A stretch of 64,000 nt of DNA. Source: Camarhynchus parvulus. Its lineage: Eukaryota > Chordata > Aves > Passeriformes > Thraupidae. The stretch spans positions 27,215,493 to 27,279,492 of the forward strand of contig NC_044573.1 of NCBI RefSeq assembly GCF_901933205.1. The letters are read 5' to 3'. Positions 1-12,930 of the stretch are shown piece after piece; positions within the stretch are counted from its first letter, which is position 1, and the number at the start of each line of letters is the position of its first letter. The notes beneath the pieces were generated by a model. The model had not been told where the DNA came from. It made no database searches and saw only the letters and a list, made by a program, of their open reading frames with translations. Position numbers and translations under genes: made by a program.

Positions 1-430
1 AATCTGTTTGTGGCTTTCTGTGAAATCTTTAATCAATACCTAGGCAACTAAAATATCTGTCAAAAAATAAAGGTTATTCAGACAGAAAGGGGCATACGAG
101 GAGAAGGAGTGTGCACTTCACACAGCAAGTCTACAGCATTACAAAATACAACATTCAGATCTAGACTTCATCTGTTTTGTTAAGTTACAACCTCACCTTT
201 AAATCTCCTACACGTACAGGAAGAAAAAATTAGGGAAATCATTGTATTTTCATATCTGAGGACAAATGTTAGACCCCCCTGCATTGTAGAGAGTGCTGCT
301 TAGGCAGTGTGCAGGGCAGTGTTCAGCCAGAGGCTGGGATTAAGGAGGTGTGCAGAGTGTACCCAGGATAGCTACACTGCCTGGAGCTGCCTGGAGGCTG
401 CTCTGCCTCCCCCTGCCAAGGGCTGGCCAG

Positions 431-565
431 GACTGCTTCCATCCCGCCCTGCCCTGCTGCAGGTCACCAGCCTGCACCCAAACTGGGCACTGATATTTGG
501 GACTGCTTCCACCCTGCCCTGCTGCAGGTCACCTTTCTGCACCCCAACTGGGCACTGATGTTTGG
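431..565. repeat. Two-copy tandem duplication of about 70 bp
   Basis: Unit 1 at 431-500 and unit 2 at 501-565 both run from GACTGCTTCCA, through CCCTGCTGCAGGTCACC, to AACTGGGCACTGAT-TTTGG. Unit 2 is about 5 bp shorter near its start and differs by a few substitutions. It is GC-rich compared with its surroundings and may be part of an unrecognised minisatellite. Confidence 0.9.
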
Positions 566-3500
566 GCTGCAGGCCGTGGCTATTCAAGGACCTAGTTCAT
601 ATTTGCTAAGCTGTTAATTACAGTGTAGGACTTAGTTTCTAATACCAACGACGCAGCAGGAAGCTCCCAAAGTCCCTACTTCACCCTTCTCCACCAGTAC
701 CAAGGGGACTCCATACTACTGTTACTTTCACATCATTATGCTTCTAAAAATGATCAGATCACAGTTTCAAGAAGGAGCCATCCTTGGAATGGCATATATT
801 TAAAAGAAAGGCAATTTCCAATTACTAGAGTCTATAAAAGCCAGAGATCAGATTCAATTACACTGCACTTTGCAATTTACAATCTGTTGGTGTTCATTTC
901 AGCAGAGGCTTGTTAAATGCTCTCTTGCTGCAGACCTTCAAAATGTTCTTGCCAACTGAAAGAGCAGTGGTTCTTAGTCCAGAGCGTTACCGTGGCTTAA
1001 GCCATTAAAATCTGGGTCAGACCCCAGCCTCTGCTCAGAAACCCCACTTAGGCAAGGATGGCACATGGCTGGGTTTCAGCCCAGTGAAGGAACCTGGTGG
1101 GCTACTGAGCAAAGCTGCTGTGAGCCCACATTTAAAATGTGAAGTCACCAGAATACACAAATATGCAATATGTCACATTCTGACAGGCTCACTGACCTAT
1201 TATGGTTCCAAATCCAGAATTTGGATGTCCTTGGATTTTCCTTTTTTGAGAGTGAGGCTCTCTGGCTGCACAGTTTGGTTGCTACTGCTGTGGCACATAA
1301 GTCCTCAGAGGTAACAGGCATGCCGTGGAGGTGCTTGCCCTGATGTTTCCTGATGCACATTCAGCAGATCCACAACCCAAGGCAGATGACAAAATCCAAG
1401 GGAAGAGCCACAAAGGCAGTAGATTCCCAGGCAGGTGATCTTTGCAAGCCTCTTCATGTAAGTACAATGACAAATATCCCTTAGGAGTGCTACTATAAAA
1501 TTTAGGCAGCAGTGGTAAAGTCAGTAGAATTGTATCAGTTCATACCAGATCAAAATGTGGCACTCTCTAGGAAACTGTGTATCAGTGGTATATAATTGAT
1601 TAGTTGAAGACACAGGTTTCAAAAGAATCCCTAGCTCAGGAAAAATGCAAAGTGTCTTTTGATGTGTTACAACTAAGATTCAATATATACCATTAAAGTT
1701 GATGGCAAAAATATTTGCAAAAATGGAAACTTATTACATTTCTAAACTCATCCCAGGGCTAACTCAGTCACTTCCGCTACTTCTGCACATCTACTGGTGT
1801 GGACCTTGTCAAATACCTGAAAACATGAAACTAAACCAGGGGAGGAGAACAACAACAGAAACAACAGCAAGCATCCCTCTTAGTAGCTAAAGATAAGACA
1901 TATTTTCCAACAAGAAATGTGCCAGAAACACCAAACTGATCCACTAGCAAGGCAAACCAAAATGCTTTAAGATTTGTTTAGGAGACTAGATACCAACAAA
2001 AGTCATTGCCATTAAATCTTGCCTGTTAAGAATGGCTTAGTGTAAAATTAGCATATTCCTGAATGGGCCATTGCCCTGAGGTTGTGGTTATTTACCTGCA
2101 GTGTCGTAGTGCAGTGCACCATGAAAGATATATTAATTTTGTGTATTCAATTTGCATTTATTTTAAATATTGTGACCTCTCTGCTCCCCTTTCTGCATTT
2201 CATTTTTAAGTTTGTCTTAGTAATTGCTAGTAATTTTTCATTTTTGTATTGGTTTTGGGTGCGGTGGAAGCCAAACATATTTATCTGCTATTGTTCCACT
2301 AGCACTGAGCTGCATTACCCGTGGCATGGGCTACAGGGGTTTTGTGTAATCAGGATAAATCAGAGTGATTTCAGAGAAATGCACGGAGTCAAGCTCAGGT
2401 TGCACAAATTGCTCCAAAGTCAGAGGAGGAACGAGGTCATATAGCAGACAGCAATCTAAAACCTAGGTTTGAACAGGTGTCACTTGACCCTCCGGCCATG
2501 AAGAACGATCAGAAAAAGCACCAGGGGAGGATGAACAGGAACGAATCCTGCAGGAGCTGCAGGCATGAGAGCCCTGGTTCTCTCATAAGTCCAAGGACTG
2601 CAGAAGCATGCAGCAGCCTGCAGGACTGCTGGCACTTACCCTGCCAGTCCTTCGGGGAGCACAGCCAGGGCTGCCCTTGGGCAGCATCCAACAAGAGGCT
2701 TTGTCCCTAAACCGCGGGGCTAAGGAGGTTCCAAGGAGGAGGTAAAGTTGACTTTGGCAGCTTTGACGAAAATCTCAAAGCAGTTTTTGAGGTGAAATGA
2801 GGGGAAAGCTAGGAGACAGGCAAACTTGGAAATGCAGCAGCTGCAATATTCATCAAAATTTAAGTCACATATGGATTAAAAATGAAGGCATAACTTCTGA
2901 GCTGAGTATCACTAGGAAAAGGAGACAGGCAATTCAGTGCAAAAGGAGTTTCAAAGCTCTGTGTTTTTATCTAAAGAAACTAAATGTTAACAGGAGACAC
3001 TGACATGCAGCTGGCTTTTATAAGGTAGATCTTTCCCTTCCTCCTCCCAGCAGGGCAGCAAGCCAAGCTGAAAGCCGATGATCAAAGGTCAGTCAGCGCT
3101 CCTGAATCTCACCAGTTATCAGGATCTCCGCTGGAAACAAATGCTTTCACACTGCAGCTGAGCACGTTTATAAGGGCTGCTGAAAGCTACATTTCAATTA
3201 ATGCAGAGGTAATACACTTTGGGTTCTGGGCAACATCAGCATGCAGATATTTCGAGTGGCAATGAGTCAATACTCTATTACTAGCAGCTCTGCAGGCAAA
3301 GTGCCCACTGGGAATAGGGAGGCAGCTACAGCCTCCCCTACCAGGAGGCGTCTGGGGTGGGGAAGCATCCACCTTTGCTGTTTGCCCTGTGCTAGGTTTT
3401 TTGGATAAGCTGAATTCTTTGGTTTCTGTGATTATCAGCTCAGCACCACTGTTAGAGGCCTACATTTAATGTAACAACTTTTCAAAACCTACCTCAGAAC

Positions 3501-3645
3501 AAGAGCAAGCTTCTGCAGATGGAAAAGCTGATAACATGAATTTTGAGAGGCAGCTTTTGTCTGCACTACTCAAGTAGGTCTTAGAGGACTGCCTGCCTAC
3601 ATTCCCCCAAAAGCTCACATCTCATCACTTCTGTCGGAAAGTAAT

Positions 3646-3699
3646 ACATGTGTGTGTACATATATATACATACATACATACATATATATATATATATAT
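3646..3699. repeat. Compound TG/TA/TACA microsatellite
   Basis: Runs of TG, TA and TACA repeats ending in a long (TA)n tract. Likely polymorphic. Confidence 0.95.
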
Positions 3700-6600
3700 C
3701 TTACAAGTGATCATGCAACTGGGGTCACAGAGATAATTAGTTAGGGAAGGGACCATGCAGCATTTCACATTTCCTTCACAAAAGACCCATAGGTTTCTCT
3801 CAGTTTGGGTCTTGGCTATCAACTGTATTCCACTTTCTGACCTTGAGCTGTTGGGAAGTATTTTCTGGACTGGACAATTAAGAAGAAAGTGGAACAGTAT
3901 GTGAAGATTGGTGTGGGGTTATGTACTTTAGAGCAGGGTGGCTCATTGATGGCAGATGGGCCACACCTACCTGGAATTTTCTGTCCCTCGGAATGAATCC
4001 TGATATGAACAAATTACTGAAGGAGAAATTCAGAAAAAATACTTAGGGATCTGTCTGAAAAACATCATACTGGTAAATAAAAAGGCAAGGAATTGGGTTT
4101 TTTCCCATGAGACTGTGCCTGGCAACTCCATCCTACTCTGTCACACTCATACACCACAGTGCCTGGTGGAATACTAAGAACTTAAGAAGGAAAATGGCAA
4201 AATCATTCATATAATATGGGTGGGCTAAAATACAGCTAAAGAGGAAATAAAAGATATTATATCCACAAACACTGATTAAGTTGTGGGCGTTAATGAAGAA
4301 CAAAACTTTCCTTCATTGAGCTAAAACACTAGTTGGGACTGAACATTACCCAATATGCATAAAGCAGAGAAATAAAGCTGTATTTTTTTAAATGAATGAA
4401 ATTCTCTTGGGAGATGGTTGGCACAAAGTCTAAGCACAAAGGAAGATCCACTTCAATCCATAGAATAGGATTTAAAGCCATAGACTTCTTTTTTCACCAG
4501 GGATCATTTCATCCTCCAGCAGGCAGAGAAAGGAATGACAGAGGAAACCAATCCAGCAGCTTCAGAAAAAAAAACCCCAACAACTAACTGATAAGTTGGA
4601 AAATAGCAGCTCAGCATGCCTTGTGGGTTTTCCTCCCCCTTTTAAATTATTGCAGCATTTATTCCTCCGCACTCTATTCAAGTTCCTTGTATATTCATCA
4701 CTTCAGAAAGGAATTTGAGTGGAGTGGTAATGCATAGCCAAGTAAAGGATTTGGATTTACTTGTGGCTTTCTCAAAAAATGCAGATTTATCTTTGTATCA
4801 GCAGATTTTGGAGATGTGCCAACTAAGAATGTAAAACACAAGGAAAGCAGTAATTCCATTTTTTTCTGCTTTAGCAATTAGCTCTTCAATTAAAGTTGGG
4901 AGTAATTTTTTTCAAGTCTTTTTCATATTGTTGAAACACAGAACTACTTGTTTTTCAGCAAATAAACTTTTTGTCATGCAGTGTTTAAAACCCTATAGTG
5001 ACAGATATCTGCATAGGATATGCCCAGATTAGTGTAGAGCTTCCTGACTTCACTGTGGCTTAGCAAAGATGTGGAGCTCACTGCACGTGGAGTCCACATC
5101 AACAAAAATCATCAATAAAATTTTACATGTTACAAAAAAACCCTAAAACACCAGATTTCTATATACCTGTATCTTCCTTGCCAAAGAAGTGCAACTGTGG
5201 AAAACCTGAATGAAGAGGGCAAAGTTTCCTTTCTTACTCTGTATCAAGGCAAAGAGAAACTGGCTTTCACTTGCTGCTTTTCTCCTGGCTCTGCTGTTCC
5301 GGCTGACCTTTGAGCAGGGCACAGACCATGGTGCAGAAAACAGCATTGGAGCTCAGCTCCCGTGAATCACCCATTTTCCATGTGGAGTTTAACCTCATTA
5401 TCACCTCTGTCACACTCAAAAACGGACCCTTGACATTCACAGACTCTGATTTAATCTGTGCTCCACCTCCCACAGAGCACTTAGTACTGAAACAAGGATG
5501 ACTGCATTTCTTTAAAAGTTTGTCACATTTCATTTTGCAGATCAAAAAATTAAGACATCATGTGTATCAAATTCACCCACTTCAGTTACTTTGCATGTAA
5601 GCTTGATTTCATTAATTGTTCTGTATATCGTATTCATTTTGAGCACAAAGATGAAAACCCCAGCCAGAGTCAGGTCCTGTTGAAAGTTCTGACTCATTCT
5701 CATATTTCTCTTTTTTCTCCAGGGCCTCTTTCTTCCTAACCTTTATATTCTTTCACTGTAAAAAAGACTCAAAAAAACCCCAAAAAACCTCTTCCCCCAT
5801 TTACTGATGCTAGCAAGAGTAAATGGGTTTTGTTCACAGCCTTAATATAGCATCATCACCATTTTCCTCCAGGTTTTCAATGAAGCTGCCTACTTCATCT
5901 CATCAGTAGTCACCAAAATCAGTTGAAACATTTCTATGGATTCCAGTGGGCACTGAAATAGGCCATTATAAAACCTAACTTGTGCAGTTTTACTAAATCT
6001 ACTTAGTTCTAGGTGATTTTTTTTCAGAAAGGATTTTAATACTTGAGTCCATTACATAAGTTAGAGAACAACCCATAGGCCCATGGCTGCCAAAGTGAAA
6101 ATAAAAGGAAACACTCATTGAAACCATGCTTGCAACACACACAAGAGCTCTGCTTCTTCCAATCTTCTACAACTAGGATGGGAAAGGACTTCTTGGGTTC
6201 AACGAGTTAGTGAACATCACCAAAAGCCTTCAAGCATTTCAGTTAACCTGATGGGCAATCAGAAGGTGAAGGAGAAGACAGCCCTTTACCAGTCTTCTCT
6301 CTGTGGCATTTGCTGTCAGAATTTAATCTTTGCTAACCTCTGACAGATGCACCAACCCCCTCCCCGAGGTGTATGGGGCGGCTCCCCTTTGCTCTTCACA
6401 CATTAATCTGTGCTAAGGACAACTGCAGCACCTCAGCTACAACAGGTGAGAACTACAAGGCTCACATGATGAAGTTTGTGGCAGGCAAAGGTTCATCAAA
6501 AAGGGGGCTTAATTATCTCTTTTTCCTTTATTAACACCTATTGAATGCCATCCTGTAATCTCAGGCAGCACTTCTCACTCACGGTGTGCCCGTGAATGAG

Positions 6601-9600
6601 AACACATTCAGCGTCTGGCACAGCCCCTCTTGCAAGTGTTCTGCAGGTGCTGCTCTTTCTTCTCCCCGTTTTGAAAATCTAATTGTGATTTGCAACATGC
6701 AAAACACCTCAGCAGAGGATCAGCATTTCAAGGTGGCTTGCATTTTTTAAATGCTGTTTCCTCACCACATCATACAAATACTTTTGTTCCCCTTATCCTA
6801 CAGTAACTTTGGATATGTGAGGTGGTGGGATTGCTTCACACAGCAGGGAGTGCAGAGAAGGATGACTACATCTACTATAACTACACTGAACAGAGAGACG
6901 TTTTCCTCAAAGAAGGGATTATTCAGCTTAGTCATAGGCTCATTTATATCAGATTCTCTCATCACAGGGTCATGACCCAGCTGAGATGACTTAATGTTCT
7001 ATAGATTTCAGAACCAAAGTCCAAGACAAAGGAAAAAAATACCCCATCAGTCTTCAGCCAGGTTGAAGAGTTTTCCCCCTTCCTGGCAAGAAAGCCAGCA
7101 TCAGCAGCATTATGTAACTCCCACACATTGTGGGCCCCAGGAGCCACTGCTTCTAAAGCATCCTGCTCTGCACCTTGCACTTTCCCACTGCTCCCTAAAG
7201 TCTCTTTCTAAAACTGGTACCTACAAGCCCAGCCCAAGGCTTTCAGGCCCTTTTACAAGGATCTTGCTTCCTCAAAGGCCTCACTATCAGATCCTCCATC
7301 TTGATTCCTGCAGATGTCCTGTACCTCCTTACCAGACTATTTCCCTTCTCATGACAGTTTATGTCTGCTCCCTTCACCTGGGGTGAATAAAGCAGAATTG
7401 AGGTTGAACTCCTGCTCCTATGAGGGGTCCAGCTCACCATATATGACAGGATGATCCCCACAAGGGGTAGCTTGGCCCATTGGCGTCCACATGCTCATTA
7501 CACCCAAGCTTCTGGGACACTGGCTGCAGCTCAGCAGGACAGACAGACATGTGTAACTTTAAACATGAGAGCAGCCCCCAGGAATCAGAGTAGGGGCATT
7601 GCCTACTCACCTACCTAAGTGCTTAACTGCACCAGAGCTGATGTGACCTAGCTTTGGCTCTGGATTTAAATGCTGGAGGCTGAGTTTTTGCTTGCTGCTT
7701 TAAAGGAACAGAGCAAGCCTCCTTTTTCAGATACTGAACTCCAGCTGGTTTAGCTAATGTCAGGGGAAATCATGAGTCCTTTGGAAATCTCTGAAATTTA
7801 GGTACATAATGTGTAAAGGAAGATTGTACAAACAATGCAGCCAAAAAAGTAAATCTTGGGGACAGAACAGCCATTTACTGAGGAAACAGCATACAGAGAA
7901 GAGGAATTAGCTGAGAAATACTGTTTTGTAAAATTATTTGTCCAATTTCCATGTAAGCTATCAGCAAATCTTGGAAATTACCTTGGAGATTTCCAGCCAC
8001 TGGAACACTGCTGCCAGCTCTCTATTTCCATGCCACAGAGATAAAAAAGATCTACTGAACAGACCTCCCTTGCTTCCATGCTGCTCTTACACAACTTTTC
8101 CACTATTTTCTACATGGTGACATTTTCAAACAATAAAAAATTCCACCTGGCATAGGACACTCTTGCTCTCCCTCTCTCCATTTCTGAAGCACAGTAGGAT
8201 CAGTGATTCACCAAGGCTAACAAAGAATGAAGGGGCTGCAGAATGGCTCTAGAAAAAAAAATCAGATGTACAAGTCTCCTGTTGTGAGAAATTAAGCCAA
8301 CTCTGCCAGCCCTGCACTGCCACTGCAGCACAGAGCTCTTGGTGCAGATGGTCATGAAAGCTTGGAAAGAGACCCTAGGAAGATGCATTTCTACCAGCCC
8401 TCCTGAGATTTACTGGAGCAGGATCATAAAGTTGCTATTTATTTCCACATTAACTCCACTGAATAAGAGTGGGCCAGGTACAAACACTAAAACAAGAACA
8501 AACCTGGCATTTAATCCAAACCCTGAGACTTGACACAAGCATAAAAATGTAATATATTTTTTAAAAGGTTCAATTTCCTTCAAATGCACTTATCTCTAGG
8601 GTTGCAGCTGCCAGCCAAAATCTCTCTATCTCCAGAGATAAATAGTGAGATTATGAGATCATATCCTCTGAAATTAATTCCCTGGTATTCAGTTTCTCCA
8701 GCTTCGATCCATGAATTCTGCACAAAATGTTTCAGGGAACACAGTGCATCTCAGCTAAAGAATACTTGTTAATAAACAAGATTATTTTATGAACACAGAA
8801 ATTAGAGAAGGTCAATAAACAAACCCTATTTTAATAACATCTTCTGCATTGGTTCCCCAAGAGGACTAGACCAGAAAGTGAATTGATGTTTCTATGCAAA
8901 CTCCAGCTCCACATACTCTGCCGCTGTTAATCAGACTTCTTAATTGCTCTGGAGCAAGACTGTGCATGAGCTGAGGATGAGGACTCTCCTGGACTAGGGG
9001 TCAAAGACAACTCTGCTAAATTGAGCAATAGTATGATAAAATAGCAATAATCTGATAAAAACCAGAATTAAGGCGCAGAACATGGGCCTCTCCAAGAAGT
9101 GCAGAATGTATCTTATGCAGACGTGTTATGTGCTTTTAGAAGCAGATTGCAATTAAATCATCCACCAGTAAGTGGGTGAATGGTCATTTTTTTGGCTGAG
9201 CAAGAAGCAGGAGAGCTTAACAGTCTGCCAAAACATTTTATCCTGTGCATGGCCATTTTCAGCCTATCTGTGGCCAGCCTTTTGAGGTATCACTGTATTA
9301 AAAATGTTCTTCCCTGAAGGTACTTCCACACCGCAGCAGATGTCACTGACTTGGCACTGTTTGAAGGGTCTATTAAAAGTAATGTAATTAATTACTTAGG
9401 CTGTCATCACAGCACTGCTTTTGAGATATTTAAAATGGTTTATTATTGATAGCCTTATGCTGCAGTGTGCCGAGCACCTTCACCCCCACCCCTGGACACT
9501 GAGACAAGGGCCAGTGCAGGCTCCCCAGGCTCTGAGCATCCTGTCTCCTCCTGAGGCTGCTGCTCCCTGTGGCACTCAGCACAGGGCCCAGTGCCACCAC

Positions 9601-12143
9601 TCCTGGGGGACCTGACCCAGCAGCAGGCACTGTGGCCAGCCCCAGGTGTTTAGAATACTGAAGCCTCTGTCAGTGCATGGTTTGGGAAAGTGATATTCCC
9701 TGCAGCGGGGTAGGACCCACACCAGAGTGGAAGAGCATGACAGGAAGGGAGCAGCAGGGCTGAACTGCTCCACACTGCCCACAAGCCCCCCTTGCCTTGC
9801 TCAAGGGGCATAACCTGTGGTGATAACAAGGATGAAGGAGAAAAAATGAGCCTTGGAAAGGGGGAAGGAGAGATGCTTTCTCTGAGTGTTTTAGTGTTAA
9901 CTTTTTAGTCTTCCAATACCCAAATAGTTAATTAAATACATAAATAATTGGCAATATATTAATTCAATTTTCCTCAAGTCTAGCCTGTTTTGCCCATGGT
10001 GGTAACTGAAAATGATCTCCCTGTCCTCATTTCAACACATGTGCTTTCTCATTCCTGATCTTCCTGTTCTCTCTCCCCTTCCTCTTAAGGAGGAGAGTAA
10101 GTGAGCAACTGGTGGGAGTTTGGCTGCCAGTCATGGCCATCCCACCACACCTGGGTACCAAACATCTCACATGGACAGATAGTGAACCATGTGCAGGGAC
10201 CTGGAAATTACAGCACCTATGGAAACCTCAGTGACAGGGATGGCTCCTGGTGCCACTGATCACCAGACTCAGACAGAGCTCTGCCACCACCTTTGCTAAA
10301 CTCTCTGACTGCCCCTAATTCCTTCATGAGGAAGCATCTCTTGGGCTCTGCAAAATTTCTGCCAACACATTTGACTTCCATCTTGGGACAGAAAATGCAG
10401 TGTAGCAAAGCATCCTTGAAAAATTGCTGAGCTCTTTTCTGTGGCAGTTATGACAACATCTATTGCCAATAAAATGAGAAGGAACACATTTTGAGAGGCA
10501 AAAAAAAATCTATAGGCATACAGAGGATAAAAGAAGTAAGAGTAATCTGCTGCCTAGGTCTCTAAAGCACAAATCTTTGGTTAATTTCAGTGGCTGATAT
10601 TGCTGTTGTTTGTTTCATTTTAGACATACCACCAGGAACTGAAAAAGAAGCATCACATTTAGGGTTAGGTTATAGAAGATAATTTACACAGTTTCCTCTC
10701 AAAATCAATTCAAAATGTCTCAGCTATGAGCCAGGTCATGCAAGCTAAGATATCTCTAAATACTGTAAACAGAGTACAAATAAATATGAATTTGAAATAT
10801 AAAAAGAGAGGGATGTCTCCAGGCATCTTTCCCAGCATCCTCCCTTAGTGATATGAAGAATCATCAGCACACTAATGAACACAGTCATGTTCAATATTAA
10901 CAGGAAGGGCCGAGAAATATGACATAGGAAGTAATATAAGAGTGGTTAAAGTAGAAAGAAAGTAGAACACAAGCAGATTTAGGACCTCACCTGAAGCCTA
11001 TTGAATAGAATGGGTAGAAACCCCTTGACTCAGTGATGCCTTATATCTTTCTTGAGAGAGAAGCATTCAAACTAGCATTTTCTCTGTAGGAAACAAAGCT
11101 ACAGATACTTCTCCAAGCCCAGAGACAAATCTGAAAAGCAACAATAATGAAAATGAGCTAGAAGTGAAAGCAGGGAGCTCACTAGGTATGACTGTGCCAT
11201 GCAACTTGGCAGCTATGCAAGCTCACATATTTTGGGCTGCAAATGTGTATACATGATGTGGTGCTGTGCCAAGTGATTCAGGCTGGCTCTAAAAGAATCA
11301 CTTGTGTAACCAAAACCTCTATGGCCATCTTTGCTTGGCACCCCATTTGATCTCAGAGTAGAATGTTTTACCTCAGCAGCAGGAGGCAACACTTGAACTG
11401 GCCAAACCCAGACTGACTAATTTCCAACTACAACGCGTGTCCTCCATCCAGGAAAGCTTTCCCATGAAAGAAAGAACAAAAGGCTATGGGGAAAAAGAGC
11501 CCCAACACACAGGAATCATCTATATGAACCATTATGGCTGGTTGCACTTACTTGACAAGATGCAGTGCTCCTTGGGGCTGCTACAAGATCTGCTAGATGC
11601 TGTCTGCTGGCCACACTGATGCTCCCAATGAGGAAAACGTTCTCCTTTAAAATAGGAAAAGGCTGTACTTGATCCCAAAGTAGAGACTGTGGATGAAGAG
11701 GCTAAATTTTCCTCTGTTTGAACTCTGAATTTACATGAGAAGTTTACCATTCGAGTATCATTCTATTCTGCACTGATTTATCTTTTTCTCCCCCGCTTTC
11801 TGCAAATTGAAATAAATGGATTAACTAGAATTCGATTGACCTTCTGTTGTTTAAAACTGAGTCTTGCTTGTTATGCTTATACAAGGTGGCACAGAACTAA
11901 GCAGACATCCAACCTAGACAGGCAGGCTTTTATGTTATGTAAAGCATAAGCAGATTTCAAAGCAAAGCTACTATTAACCTCTGCCTAATTTTTTCTAAAA
12001 GGATTTTTTTAAAGAATTTGAAAGCAGGGCAAAGCGAAAACTGCATTTCAGAATAAGGCTTGTTAAGCAAATGCCAGTGAGATAATACATGACTCAAGCA
12101 TACTGCAATGCTTCCCTTCATTTGTCCTCCCATTTACAGAAAC

Positions 12144-12930
12144 AAAATCACAGAATGGGTAAGTTTGGAAGAGACCACAGTGGTTCAAGCTCCCTCCTGC
12201 TCAAGCATGATCATCCTAGAGCACATTGGAAGAACTCTTGAAAATCTCCAACAAGAGAGACTCCACAACATCTCTGGGCCATCTGTTCCTGTGCTCAGTC
12301 ACCTACACAGTGAAGAAGTTCTTCCTCATGTTCAGTGAAATGCTGTGTTCCAGTGTCTTCCTGTTGCCTCCTGTCCTATTGCTCAGATGGAGCAGAGCCT
12401 GGCTCCATTCTCTTGGCATCCCCCTTCAGATAATGATCGACATTTCTGAGGTCCCCTCTCAGTTGTGTCTTCTTGAGGCTGACCAGGCCCAGCTCCCTCA
12501 GCCTTTCCTGGGAAGAGATGTTCCAGTCCCTTAATGATCTTTGTTACCCTCCACTCAGGAGCTCCATGTCTCTCTTGTACTGAGGAGCCCAGAACTGGAC
12601 ACAGCACTCCAGATGTGCCTCACCAGGGCTGAGCAGAGGGGCAGGATCACCTTCTTGACCTGCTGGCAGTGCTCTTCCTAATGCACCCCAGGATACCATT
12701 GGCCTCCTTGGCCATAGGACACACTGCTGGCTCATGGATGGCTTGTTGTCCACCAGGACCCCCAGGTCCTTCTCCACAGAGCTGCTTTTCCTCAGCTTGT
12801 GCTGGTCCGTGGGGTGATTATGCACTTCCCTTTGAATCTCAGATGGTTCCTCTGTGCCCACCTCTCCATCCTGTCAAGGTCCCTCTGAAGGGCTGCACAG
12901 CCCTCTGGGGAATCAGCCTCTCCATTTCAG
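12144..12930 (-). mobile_element. CR1 LINE, 5'-truncated, reverse orientation
   Basis: Reading on the minus strand, the segment codes for the decayed C-terminal part of CR1 reverse transcriptase. Recognisable blocks are VEKDLGVLVDNK, SMSQQC, HLECCVQFWAPQYKRDMELL, IKGLEHL and GGCQENGARL, spread over different frames because of indels and stops. The low-coordinate end resembles the CR1 3' UTR (CACAGAATGGGTAAGTTTGG on the plus strand). About 0.8 kb of an element normally about 4.5 kb long is present, as is usual for CR1 insertions. The high-coordinate boundary is approximate. It is a fossil copy. Confidence 0.92.

Larger units (their letters stand above)
1..12143. other. Intergenic DNA, no gene recognised
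   Basis: AT-rich sequence with short chance ORFs only. It contains the tandem duplication near 0.5 kb, the microsatellite near 3.65 kb, and GC-richer islets near 2.5-2.7 and 9.5-9.8 kb that lack CpG density or recognisable coding. Confidence 0.7.
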
